From Taklimakanibacter deserti (GTDB lineage Bacteria > Pseudomonadota > Alphaproteobacteria > Rhizobiales > Aestuariivirgaceae): DNA of 53,225 bases. Both the position numbers and the translations under genes were made by a program. The notes under the pieces were generated by a model, which was not told the origin of the DNA, did no database searches, and saw only the letters and a list, made by a program, of their open reading frames with translations. The stretch covers positions 1-53,225 of the forward strand of contig QORU01000028.1 of the NCBI GenBank assembly GCA_003574785.1. Direction: 5' to 3'. Below are positions 7,698 to 15,424 of the stretch, one piece after another (within the stretch, counting starts at the first letter, position 1; each line of letters begins with the position of its first letter).

Positions 7698-8712
7698 TCC
7701 GCGATTTGAGATAGGGCAGGCCCCAGTGAAGCTGCTCGCTGCGGCCGGCGCTGCGCAGCTGATGGATCTTGCGGATGGCGCGGCGCGTCAGGAATTCGAC
7801 CGTCCCGCGCTTGTCGCCGCTCGGGCCCGAAAGCCAGAGGGGCCGAAGCTGCTGCCAGCGCATCAGCAGATCGACGAAGCCGGGCAGTCCGGCATGGAAG
7901 CTGCCGAGACCCACATATTTTTCCAGCGTGATCACCTTGTGGGTCAGATGCGCGGGAATGAACATCGTCTGTCCCGGTCCGATCAGGATCCAGCACGCGC
8001 TCGCCAGGCGGGCGAAGGCGGCAAGATCGAAAGCCGCCCGCTCGCCCGTCACATTCTGATGCTCGACGTCTTCGAGACCATGCTCGAAGCCTTCGACCGT
8101 GTCCCACAGGAGCCAGATCTTGGCGCCAGTGAAGGAATGATTGCTGCCGCTGTGGTCGTCCGAATGGGAATCGGTGATGGCGCCCTTCGAGCTGATGACC
8201 AGCGAATCCTGCGACTGGAAGCCGTCGGTGCCGCGCGGCAGCAGGTTGAAGTCATTGAGCCCGCTGGTATCGACAATGCGGTCGAAGCGCGTGCTGATAT
8301 AGTGAAGATCGGTGACGCCGAAGACCGACCGGGCGGCCCGCCATTTGGCCAGCACCTCAGGGATCGGAAGATAGGTGACCGTGCCGCGCGTCCTGACCCG
8401 GGCCCGCTTCGCCCGTGGAAAACCGAGCTCGATCGACTCTTCCAGCGACAGGGCGGCGCCAGCGCGGCCGGTCTTTCGCTGCCTGATGGGAAAGTTGGAG
8501 AACAGCGTCGGCTGGCAGCGCTCCATGCGGCTGAACAGCTGCGTGCGCGAGAAGTCCATGGGCAGCAGGCGCTTTGCCGCCAGCCTGTCGATCAGCGCCG
8601 GCGATGGGCTGAGCGTGCCGTCATACTGGCGCGCTTCGCCCCAAAGGCTCTGCGCCTCGAGCCGGCTCATCGTTGATTTGCGCGCCAGGGCGCCAAAGTC
8701 TGTGTGGTTCAT
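7609..8712 (-). CDS. JmjC-like (cupin-fold) protein, possible Fe(II)/2-oxoglutarate oxygenase
   Basis: A 367-residue protein with a central region like a JmjC/cupin oxygenase: TDSHSDDHSGSNHSFTGAKI at about 180-199 offers the HxD pair (H183, D185), and PAHLTHKV at about 253-260 offers the distal histidine (H258, or H255). Between them, GAKIWLLWDTVEGFEHG is like the strand that follows the metal site in such enzymes. The flanking N- and C-terminal parts are not recognised. The ATG at 8712 was chosen over a TTG one codon upstream. Its last 89 bases overlap the end of the MocR gene on the other strand. The substrate is unknown and family membership is inferred from motifs only. Confidence 0.6.
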   Translation of the reverse strand: MNHTDFGALARKSTMSRLEAQSLWGEARQYDGTLSPSPALIDRLAAKRLLPMDFSRTQLFSRMERCQPTLFSNFPIRQRKTGRAGAALSLEESIELGFPRAKRARVRTRGTVTYLPIPEVLAKWRAARSVFGVTDLHYISTRFDRIVDTSGLNDFNLLPRGTDGFQSQDSLVISSKGAITDSHSDDHSGSNHSFTGAKIWLLWDTVEGFEHGLEDVEHQNVTGERAAFDLAAFARLASACWILIGPGQTMFIPAHLTHKVITLEKYVGLGSFHAGLPGFVDLLMRWQQLRPLWLSGPSGDKRGTVEFLTRRAIRKIHQLRSAGRSEQLHWGLPYLKSRIRSPDVAAVLRKSGPDRNLRAFVAAAQLA

Positions 8713-8931
8713 CAAAGGCCTCGCTCAGTCGACCTTCAGCCGTCGACAGCTACGTGGGAACGGATTGCCTGCAGATTTCCCGCTGCAACACCAGCACCAG
8801 GGCCCTCACGCTTACCTTAAGGCAGACGCCGCGCTAACTCCAGGAAAAGTTGCCGGAATTGCCCCGCGCGTCGCCTGATTCCTGTATCATTTCTGCACAG
8901 AGCGCCGCTCATCCGCGGCATCATCTCTCAA

Positions 8932-9044
8932 CACCCTCATGCTGAGGTGGCCGCGTAGCGGCCCTCGAAGCATCCATCAGGATGGAGCGAGAGTACTGAA
9001 ACACACCCTTCGAGGCTCGCTTCGCTCGCACCTCAGGGTGAGGG
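8932..9044. repeat. paired palindromic repeat, second family (copy 2)
   Basis: Left arm ACCCTCATGCTGAGGTGGCC with GCGGCCCTCGAAGCAT; right arm CCCTTCGAGGCTCGCTTCGC with TCGCACCTCAGGGTGAGGG. It matches 3577-3690 in arm sequence and order, with a different spacer. It is the only feature I see in the gap 8713-9062, apart from the promoter region that the JmjC-like gene must have. Confidence 0.75.
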
Positions 9045-9062
9045 AGCTGGTCGACCTCCGTC

Positions 9063-9470
9063 TCACTTCTCGACGAATCCCCCCGGCTTTGCCTCATGCG
9101 GCAATGACCAGCCGAAATAGACTTCGACATTGGCGATCTTGTCGCCGCGCAGCGTCATGATCTCGGTGTTGCGGAAGCGCTGTCCGTCCGCATTCGTGGC
9201 GATGTAGGTGACGAACACCTGCGCACCGTCGAGGCTCACCAGATTGACGAATTCGAAATCGCGGATCTTCTCGCTGTTGGGCCAGCAGCGCGCGAAATAG
9301 GTTTTCCGGTCGAGCCGGTTGTCGAGCGGGCTGGTGAAATGGAAATCATCCGCGAGAATTCTTTCGAGCGCGGCGCGATCCTTGGCGACATAGGCGGCGT
9401 AGCTCGCCTTGACGAGGGCGAGCGCCTTGTCGCGATCGGCGCCGCGGACGGGGCGCGAAATGTCGTTCAT
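9063..9470 (-). CDS. NTF2-like/SnoaL-like small protein
   Basis: A 135-residue protein with the NTF2-like cone fold signature: ALVKASYAAYVAKDRAALER helix, ILADDFHFTSPLDNRLDRKTYFARCW, then FVTYIATNADGQRFRNTEIMTLRGDKIANVEVYFGW. Members are small enzymes or binding proteins with very varied roles; none can be assigned here. The ATG at 9470 opens the conserved domain. It stands alone between repeats, with no obvious operon partner. Confidence 0.75.
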   Translation of the reverse strand: MNDISRPVRGADRDKALALVKASYAAYVAKDRAALERILADDFHFTSPLDNRLDRKTYFARCWPNSEKIRDFEFVNLVSLDGAQVFVTYIATNADGQRFRNTEIMTLRGDKIANVEVYFGWSLPHEAKPGGFVEK

Positions 9471-9983
9471 GGCTCGCCTCGCTTCTCCTTGATCTGGAGA
9501 AATGAGCGGGCAAGCCGATGGTTCCCTTGCATCCGCCGCCGGCGGAATGGCGCTCGTCCGTGGACGGCAACGCCACGCCGCGGGCCGCTCGATTTAGGAA
9601 CCTTCGCGGTTTCCCCGGGGTTGGGTTCCGTTACTGGGTGTTAGTTGCGTTGCGTAGCCTGTACCCTTAGGGGTTAGCCCCTCGGTTGACCTTCAGCACG
9701 GCCCGGTAACCGGCCGAGGGGTCATTTCCAGGATAAGACATTGCACGCGGCTTTCGTTCACCCTCCCTCCACCACGCCGCAGGCGTGGGGAAGGTGGCGC
9801 GCGTCAGCGCGACGGGTGGGTGCCGCCTGAAGGGAGGTCTCCCAAGCTAAAGTGCTTGCAGTCTCCGCAGGCCATTCGTTGAACATCTCCCGGCGGAGAC
9901 GGTCTTATCATCTCCACCGGCGATCCCTTGGCGGCTCCATGGCCGGGCTGGATGGCGGGTTAACCCGGCCATGTACCCGGCTA
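9471..9983. other. intergenic region with a long hairpin and a palindromic repeat
   Basis: No convincing gene. At 9677-9722 CCCCTCGG pairs with CCGAGGGG and an inner GGTT/AACC can also pair, preceded by AGGGGTTAGCCCCT at 9668-9681; this could be a structured transcript or terminator. At about 9764-9838 lies a palindromic repeat (CACGCCGCAGGCGTGG, then GCGCGTCAGCGC), probably another dispersed repeat family. Confidence 0.4.
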
Positions 9984-10553
9984 TCAGTTGCTGCCCGAGC
10001 GGAGGAAATCCAGGAGAGCGTCGACCTTGCCGTCATTGCGGCGGATGATGCCGGTGAATTTGGAGCGAAGCTGGATGGAGAGCCACACGCCGCTGACCCG
10101 GACGTCCCTGATCCTTCCGCCCGTCAGGCGCCACACCATCTTCGATCGGCCGCCGAGAGACGTCTCGATAAGGGCGCCCCGGCAGCTCTCGATGATCAGG
10201 TCCCGCTGAGTGCGGAAGGGCCCGGAATATCGCAACAGGAACCGCGCCATGAAGGCATGGGCACCGCTCAGGAACTCGCCCTGGCGGGCGCGCGGCAGAT
10301 CCTTGCGATATTGGCCGAGCGCGAACAGGGCGGCGCTTCGCGTATCCGTATGCCGGGCAAGGGCGGAGGAGAAGGCGGCCGCGGTGTTCCGCGCGGCGGC
10401 CGCGATAAAGGCATTTCCGGCACTCGTCACAGTACCCGCCCCGGGACAGCTCGCGGCGTGCGAGCGCGGCGCGGATAGTCCGACGACGGTCAAAAGCGCA
10501 AGAGCCGCGGCCAAAAAGCGGGCGGCGCGATAGGCCAAGCCAAGTGTGCTCAT
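9984..10553 (-). CDS. MlaC/Ttg2D-like periplasmic phospholipid-binding protein
   Basis: A 189-residue protein with an N-terminal signal peptide (about 33 residues, ending SHAAS). The C-terminal part carries the MlaC family pattern VRVSGVWLSIQLRSKFTGII followed by RRNDGKVDALLDFL. MlaC carries phospholipid between the outer membrane and the MlaFEDB inner-membrane complex. No mlaFEDB genes are adjacent, so it is an orphan; in Hyphomicrobiales such orphans also occur near hopanoid genes, not seen here. The start at 10553 gives a normal signal peptide. Confidence 0.75.
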   Translation of the reverse strand: MSTLGLAYRAARFLAAALALLTVVGLSAPRSHAASCPGAGTVTSAGNAFIAAAARNTAAAFSSALARHTDTRSAALFALGQYRKDLPRARQGEFLSGAHAFMARFLLRYSGPFRTQRDLIIESCRGALIETSLGGRSKMVWRLTGGRIRDVRVSGVWLSIQLRSKFTGIIRRNDGKVDALLDFLRSGSN

Positions 10554-10641
10554 CTGTGCAGTCCCCGTATGTGGTCCCCCTCTCGGCCTGCGACGCTCTG
10601 ATAGTTTGGCCGGTTCGTCAAGCGAGATCAGATTTCAGAAT

Positions 10642-10668
10642 GTTCCAGGGTTCCGGACCCCTTGGAAC
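10642..10668. promoter_or_regulatory. imperfect palindrome upstream of the MlaC-like gene
   Basis: GTTCCAGGG and CCCTTGGAAC flank TTCCGGAC, forming an imperfect inverted repeat about 90 bases upstream of the MlaC-like start. It could be an operator or a hairpin. Confidence 0.3.
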
Positions 10669-10795
10669 AAGAGGCCGGCTGAGAATATGACGAATTCCTT
10701 CCGACTGCAAAAGAAGGAGCTCCTATAGACGGGTGGTCCATGAAACGTCAGCGGATATCGGGAGACCATGCGACACGGATTTGTGGAATGCCCCT

Positions 10796-11040
10796 CACCG
10801 AGTTCCGTTCCGAATGGAGCTAAGCAACGCCTGCTGGCGCCGGCATGTCACGCGGTCTCGTCGGCGCTTTCGCCAAGATCCTATTTTCGGGATGCGTCTC
10901 GGCCACGTGATGGTATCGATCGAGGTGTGCGACCACCGCACGCCGCGCTCAATGCTTGCGGCCAGCTCGCGCCGCTCATCACCTAAGCTGCCTTGGCCGA
11001 CTTCATCACCGAGGGCCATTCACCGAGTGGATCGATCGGG
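10796..11040 (+). pseudogene. decayed fragment of a MocR-type regulator gene
   Basis: This stretch aligns by eye with 7045-7300 of the intact MocR gene but is broken by frameshifts. One frame gives GAFAKILF (the PLP-lysine region); after a shift it gives GMRLGHVMV (intact: AMRLGYIVV). Further on, CCAGCTCGCGCCGCTCATCA and GCCGACTTCATCACCGAGGG match the intact coding sequence closely. Divergence from the intact gene shows that it is a paralogue remnant rather than a recent copy. It lies directly next to the low-GC island and may mark its insertion point. Confidence 0.7.
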
Positions 11041-11084
11041 AATCGAAGAGCCAGATCCTGCTCTCTTTTCTGTTTCTCTTTTCG

Positions 11085-11094
11085 TAACATGTTA
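11085..11094. promoter_or_regulatory. palindrome upstream of the ubiquitin-like operon
   Basis: A perfect TAACATGTTA lies 129 bases before the first gene of the island operon and just before an AT-rich stretch (AAAATTTTTTAATAATATG) that is a likely promoter region. It may be an operator; no regulator can be assigned. Confidence 0.3.
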
Positions 11095-11222
11095 GTGGAA
11101 AATTTTTTAATAATATGCTTCCTAACGCGAAACGACTTTATTGACGAATCTCTGGTGCTCCTTTATGGGAACTCTGTCGCGCCTCACCAGGCAGACTTTC
11201 GATGAACAAAAGGAGTGTTGCC

Positions 11223-11507
11223 ATGGGCAGTCACGACCACCTGAACGTCACCGTTGCTTATCCTGCGGCCGAAAAGCCGTTTCATGACCATCACGCATCT
11301 CTGACAGAAACCTTGGCGGCGCTGAAAGCCCGGGTGCTTGCTTTCTTTAGTATCCAAGAGGGCAGCAGTGACGGAAACCAAATCACATATCGGCTTTACA
11401 AAGGCAAAGACCCGCTGAACGATCTGACCGTCACCCTCGGTTCGATTGCAGGCCATGCTCAAGCGTTGTCACTCAAGTTGGCCCAGCAAATCGAACAAGG
11501 CCAGTGA
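11223..11507 (+). CDS. ubiquitin-like beta-grasp protein (candidate modifier)
   Basis: A 94-residue protein beginning MGSHDHLNVTVAYPA. Its predicted order, strand (LNVTVAYP), strand, helix (ETLAALKARVLAFF), strand (ITYRLYKGK) and a C-terminal helix, fits a beta-grasp ubiquitin-like fold, and its position ahead of E2-, JAMM- and E1-like genes supports this. The start at 11223 is preferred over ATG 11202 because AAAGGAG stands at the right distance. The C-terminus (LAQQIEQGQ) lacks a Gly-Gly end, so it would need another attachment mode, or it may be a non-conjugated partner. Its stop overlaps the E2 gene start (GTGA). Homology is too weak by eye for a firm family name. Confidence 0.6.
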   Translation: MGSHDHLNVTVAYPAAEKPFHDHHASLTETLAALKARVLAFFSIQEGSSDGNQITYRLYKGKDPLNDLTVTLGSIAGHAQALSLKLAQQIEQGQ

Positions 11508-11941
11508 AGCAGCTCTCAAAGCTCAATCTCGACGACGATTTTGCTGCGGCACTTCGCGCCGAAGATGCTGGGCGTTGGGAACTAGGGCGGGAGGGAGATC
11601 TGGAAGTCTGGATAACGCTTTCACCCGGCGACCACCCGGAAGAAAGATTCACTGCTCGGCTGCTTTGGAATACCTATCCAGGCGATCTTCCCCCCTCGGT
11701 CTTGTTCGTTGACCCGACGAATGGAAGCCTAGGCGTTCCCTCTGCATGGCCGATTGCAGCTGGTTTTCGACCTCCAAACGATATTTGTGCCACCTGGACC
11801 GCGGAGGGCTATGTCGCCCATCCCGAATGGGTCGGAGATAAAAGCAAGAGATTGATCATCCGAGGCAACGTCCTGCTGCTGATTATACGCATTCTTCAGG
11901 ACGAGCTTGATCGGAGTTTCGCAGGCAGGTTCAGGCAATGA
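11504..11941 (+). CDS. E2-like ubiquitin-conjugating-fold protein
   Basis: A 145-residue protein with hallmarks of the E2 (UBC) fold: WNTYPGDLPPSVLFVDP at about 55-71 matches the E2 core pattern YP..PP.v.F, and a conserved cysteine C95 in PPNDICATWTAEGY lies where bacterial E2-like proteins carry the thioester cysteine; HPEW and a C-terminal helix follow. It starts at GTG 11504, overlapping the ubiquitin-like gene by 4 bases, and its stop overlaps the JAMM gene by 4 bases, so the three are translationally coupled. The role inferred from known bacterial Bil/Bub/CBASS systems is to take the modifier from the E1 and pass it to a target, often in phage defence. Confidence 0.7.
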   Translation: MKQLSKLNLDDDFAAALRAEDAGRWELGREGDLEVWITLSPGDHPEERFTARLLWNTYPGDLPPSVLFVDPTNGSLGVPSAWPIAAGFRPPNDICATWTAEGYVAHPEWVGDKSKRLIIRGNVLLLIIRILQDELDRSFAGRFRQ

Positions 11942-12456
11942 GCCAATTCCCAATACCGAAAACTTGGCGCCTGCCGCGTGAGGCCCTGGTCGTTTCGTTC
12001 CAAGAAATGGCCATTGATGGCGCTCGAGGTTGTGAGGGTGTAGCGCTTTGGCTTGGCAGAAGGGCAAAATCTGTGGTCACGGTGAGCCACGTCGTAACAT
12101 TGCGGGGCCCCGGCATTCGAAAAGAACCTGCCTACCTGTCCATTTCCACCGACCTAATAAATGAGGTAGCTGACGCAGCCTTGAACAACAACGCCTTTCT
12201 GGTCGGGCAGATCCACTCGCATGGCGAGGGTTACGGGGTAAATCTATCGGACACCGATAAACGCCATGGCTTTTCAGTGCCCGGATACCTTTCTGCGGTG
12301 GCCCCCGATTATGCCATGCGACCAAATACTCGCATAGGAGATTGCGGCTTTCATCTCTATCAGGAAGGAAAGTGGCATCGGCTTAGCACAATGGAGGTCT
12401 GGTCCAGGATTCAATTGGTCGATGAGCCGACAAGGATAATCCAGGTCGTGGGATGA
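11938..12456 (+). CDS. JAB/MPN (JAMM) metalloprotease, deubiquitinase-like
   Basis: A 172-residue protein with a JAMM zinc site: E33 in CEGVALWLG, then HSHGEGYGVNLSDTD giving H93, H95, S104 and D107. The gap between the second histidine and the serine is one residue longer than in eukaryotic Rpn11. Such proteases process the modifier precursor or remove it from targets. It overlaps the E2-like gene by 4 bases, and the E1-like remnant follows 7 bases after its stop. All catalytic residues appear intact, in contrast to the E1. Prok-JAB family assignment is from motifs. Confidence 0.78.
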   Translation: MSQFPIPKTWRLPREALVVSFQEMAIDGARGCEGVALWLGRRAKSVVTVSHVVTLRGPGIRKEPAYLSISTDLINEVADAALNNNAFLVGQIHSHGEGYGVNLSDTDKRHGFSVPGYLSAVAPDYAMRPNTRIGDCGFHLYQEGKWHRLSTMEVWSRIQLVDEPTRIIQVVG

Positions 12457-12463
12457 CAGACTA

Positions 12464-13326
12464 ATGCATGAAGAGCTCCGCTTTAGCCGGACGACAGCCA
12501 CCGCACAACAATTGGCAGACGATCTCCTTGAGCCGAGGTTATCGATCATCAAGATTACGGTGAAGAGAACTGGGGTACCGGCTTTAGAGTGACACGTGAT
12601 GCAGTTCCAAAGTCGAAAGCAGGCTTCATTGCCACGCTCTTAAGCAATTTTGTGGTCAGACCCCACAAGACGCTAATCGAATTTGTCGAATTGGATGAGC
12701 ATTGGCAAATGGCACCTATAATACTTTGTGGTTTCGACAGCATTGAGGCTCGTCATGCAGCTCAAGACCTGTGGCCTGATCTAATCATCGATGGGGCAAT
12801 TGGCGGGATGCTTGAGTGTCAAGTTAGCTGCCATCCTTGGGGACAGGATGTCGCTTGTTTGCGATGTCTATTTGAAAATAGAGAAGGTGAGCGCGCTGAA
12901 GTCGTTCAGCAGAGGTTGACCGGCCTCGCCGCCAGCGCCCTCGACAATTTGTTGGCGCCTCTGAACGAAGCGCACCTCATTGACGCGACACCTGAGAGTC
13001 AAGAGTGGCTTCGACAGCGTATTGGTAAGCCGATTTGCTCAATCCTAGAAGAGGCCTATGGGCTTTCTGACGAAAAGCAGCGGTCTGGTTTCAGACCATC
13101 AGTTCCATTCGTTGCTACGATGAGCGCTTGCATGATGATAACCGAGCTTGTGAGATATTTGACCGAACGTAGGACCGAAGTAAGCCCGCGCTTCCAATTC
13201 AGTTTACTTTGGGGCCCAGCGCGAGGCGAGCTTTATCCTGAGAGCCGGCATGCAAATTGCCTCTGTACTACGAGGTCAAAAAATATCGAACATGCTCGTC
13301 TTGATCGAGCAAATCAGATCGAGTAG
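12464..13326 (+). pseudogene. E1-like (ThiF/MoeB-fold) activating enzyme, broken: nucleotide loop deleted and frameshifted
   Basis: An ATG at 12464 opens a frame reading MHEELRFSRTTATAQQ to about LLEPR, which stops at 12592. A second frame, open from 12532, reads AEVIDHQDYGEENWGT and continues to 13326 with KSKAGFIATL, FDSIEARHAAQDLWPD, LIIDGAIGG, a CLRC zinc pair and a C-terminal NCLC pair. These are parts of an E1/ThiF adenylating domain. The GxGxxG Rossmann loop expected between the two parts is absent in all three frames, so a deletion of roughly 25-35 codons that also shifted the frame is inferred. A GTG at 12589 could start a 245-residue product, but it would lack the ATP-binding loop. 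Family assignment is fairly sure; inactivity is an inference. Confidence 0.72.
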
Positions 13327-13393
13327 CAGCACATTGGGTTGCATGTCCTAGCACAATAGTGTTACCATTCGCGAAACGATTCGCCAATTATGG

Positions 13394-13726
13394 GTGCCGG
13401 GAAGAGTGGACATAAGCTTCTGTGACGCCCGGCTTTGCGCGGTGTTCAACAGCTTCAAACTCCTTAAAGCCCAATATGGGCCTGTCGTCGCACAATCCAT
13501 TTCAGTGCGTATGGGAGTCTTGAAAGCAGCCCCGAGCTTGAAGGCCGTTCCTAGCAAACCGCCAATTAGCTTAAAGACGGAACCCCCGACATTTACCGTG
13601 AACCTCGCCCGATCCCGACGTTTGCGGTTTCAGCCGATAGCCAAAGAAAATAGCTCAGTGCTAATTGATCTCGGTCTCATTTCTGAAATTGAAATTCTTG
13701 GAGTCGAGACTGATGCAATTCAGTAG
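13394..13726 (+). CDS. HigB/RelE-superfamily toxin-like protein
   Basis: A 110-residue protein (GTG 13394; an in-frame GTG at 13406 would give 106 residues starting DISFCDARL). The order ARLCAVFNSFKLLKAQYG, VAQSISVRMGVLKAAPSL, a turn, and a beta stretch ending LRFQPIAKEN follows plasmid maintenance system killer proteins of the HigB/RelE family, which cleave mRNA at the ribosome. The strongly conserved C-terminal part is degenerate-looking, so activity is uncertain. It lies 33 bases ahead of an XRE-domain protein, the usual HigBA order, in the low-GC island. Confidence 0.6.
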   Translation: MPGRVDISFCDARLCAVFNSFKLLKAQYGPVVAQSISVRMGVLKAAPSLKAVPSKPPISLKTEPPTFTVNLARSRRLRFQPIAKENSSVLIDLGLISEIEILGVETDAIQ

Positions 13727-13759
13727 CAACTTGGATCTGAAAACCTGGTCATTCCCAAG

Positions 13760-14851
13760 ATGACCATTCGGCATAAGTATGATCCTGACCACGCCGCTGC
13801 CCCTGGTCAATTGATTCAAGAGCATCTGGATCACCTTGGCATTTCAGGACGCGAATTAGCACGTCGATGCGGACGGTCAGCGAAGCTCATAGCTGAAGTT
13901 ATTTCGGGGAAAGCGGCCATAGAGCCCGAAACTGCTTTGCAGCTGGAACGGGTCCTTGAAATTCCAGCCGTCATCTCATTGACAATGGAGGCCCAATACC
14001 GTCTGTACTTAGCGCGTGCTGAGGAAGATGAGAAGCTTGCAAGCTATATCAGTTGGGCAAAATCCTTTCCACTCAAGGAGCTTAGTGAGCGCGGTCATCT
14101 TAACGTAAGTAACAAGCCAGCTGTTCAGGTGCGCGAACTTCTACAGTTTTTTGGTGCTGGTAGCATTGATGCCTGTAAGGAACGATTTGACGAATTATTG
14201 ACAGGCACATATCGCCATTCACCGAGTTTCAGCAGCGACTCCCACGCGCTTGCCGCATGGTTGCGTTTGGGCGATATAGAGGCCGATCGACTAAACCCGA
14301 CCGATTTTGATCGGGCAAAGTTCGTGCAGGCACTGAAAATCATTAGAACACAGACAACTGAACCAATCGAAAGATTCATACCAATAATAACGAACCTATG
14401 CGCCGAGGCTGGAGTTGTATTCGTTCTCGAGCGCGCCCTACCAAAAGTAGCCTTGAGCGGTGTGTCGCGCTGGTTGAGTCCTCGTCGAGCACTAATTCAA
14501 CAAACACTTAGACATCGCTCGAATGATCATTTTTGGTTTACATTTTTCCACGAGTGTGCCCACCTCATTCTGCATAGTCGCAAGTCCGTATTCTTAGACG
14601 AAGAGGGGAAAGGGAATGCGGGTCCAGAGTTGGAAGCGCAAGCAAATGACTGGGCCGCAGATTTTCTGGTCCCAACACAGGAAATGACGCGGTTTATAAC
14701 GCGTTTCACTTACGCCGAAGAGGAAGTAATGCGGTTCGCATCATCGCTTGGGGTGGCACCTGGCATCATCGTCGGACAACTTCAGCACCGCAAAGTACTG
14801 AACTATAACCAGATGAACCGGTTAAAAGTACGCTACGAATGGCGAAATTAG
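13760..14851 (+). CDS. XRE-family HTH protein with ImmA/IrrE metallopeptidase domain (HigA-like)
   Basis: A 363-residue two-domain protein. Residues about 15-70 form an XRE helix-turn-helix (LIQEHLDHLGISGRELARRC), of the HigA antitoxin type. Residues about 200-320 form an ImmA/IrrE (COG2856) zinc-peptidase domain with HECAH at 264-268 and the downstream ELEAQANDWAADFLVP that supplies the third ligand. Similar proteins pair with HigB-like toxins, or regulate mobile elements by cleaving a repressor. The position after the toxin gene suggests an antitoxin that represses its own operon; the peptidase domain could sense a trigger such as damage or phage. It has low GC like its neighbours. Confidence 0.82.
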   Translation: MTIRHKYDPDHAAAPGQLIQEHLDHLGISGRELARRCGRSAKLIAEVISGKAAIEPETALQLERVLEIPAVISLTMEAQYRLYLARAEEDEKLASYISWAKSFPLKELSERGHLNVSNKPAVQVRELLQFFGAGSIDACKERFDELLTGTYRHSPSFSSDSHALAAWLRLGDIEADRLNPTDFDRAKFVQALKIIRTQTTEPIERFIPIITNLCAEAGVVFVLERALPKVALSGVSRWLSPRRALIQQTLRHRSNDHFWFTFFHECAHLILHSRKSVFLDEEGKGNAGPELEAQANDWAADFLVPTQEMTRFITRFTYAEEEVMRFASSLGVAPGIIVGQLQHRKVLNYNQMNRLKVRYEWRN

Positions 14852-14875
14852 GCGATCGAACGAGCAACCACTCCC

Positions 14876-15118
14876 TCAATGCAATGCTGATTTGGCACTT
14901 CTAATTTCCATGGGAGTAATGTTTGTATCTTGCCCTTTCCGAAGCGCTATGTCGTTCACCTCAAAGACAGCACCGTATATCTTCTTGTATGCATTTTTGA
15001 ATTGATCCGTTTTGCGAAATGTTTCGAAAACAGGCCATTCATGATAGTCGTTTTTCTCAACAGAACCATTCTTGCCAATTCTTAGCATCAGTTCAGCAGC
15101 TTGATCGAACTTGTCCAA
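14876..15118 (-). pseudogene. 5'-truncated hypothetical protein at the island edge
   Basis: The frame encodes AAELMLRIGKNGSVEKNDYH, EWPVFETFRKTDQFKNAY and a C-terminus ending RSAKSALH. Coding sense continues upstream (DWSASDLPFQISVAAVLDKF) to about 15185 without a normal start codon before a stop, so the gene has lost its 5' end; a TTG at 15118 could serve only as an artificial start. The segment resembles the C-terminal part of a TPR-like protein family, but I cannot name it. It is convergent with the HTH-peptidase gene. Confidence 0.45.
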
Positions 15119-15424
15119 TACTGCGGCAACAGAAATCTGGAACGGCAGATCGCTCGCACTCCAGTCAATCTTGTTCAGTATACGGTATCATGATTTTGCT
15201 TGCGTATTGGCCGCTAGCGGACAACACAATTGTCCACAGGTTTTTATAATCTCTTTCTTCAGCACCCTGAATAGGCGCGACTGGCGGATTCCAAATGTTG
15301 AACCAGGCCCCCTCCAATCGGCGCCGAACATAATCCTCCTAGCGGATCCCGTTGACACTCTCTTGCCCATATGGGCACTCTCGGTCCCTGTGAGATTGCC
15401 CGAACAGGCAGAGGGGAGGTATCC

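Noticed and set aside
12589..13326. E1-like gene as a complete 245-residue protein from GTG
   Set aside because: E1 homology continues upstream in the same frame to 12532, and a further N-terminal part lies in another frame, so this is the back part of a broken gene.
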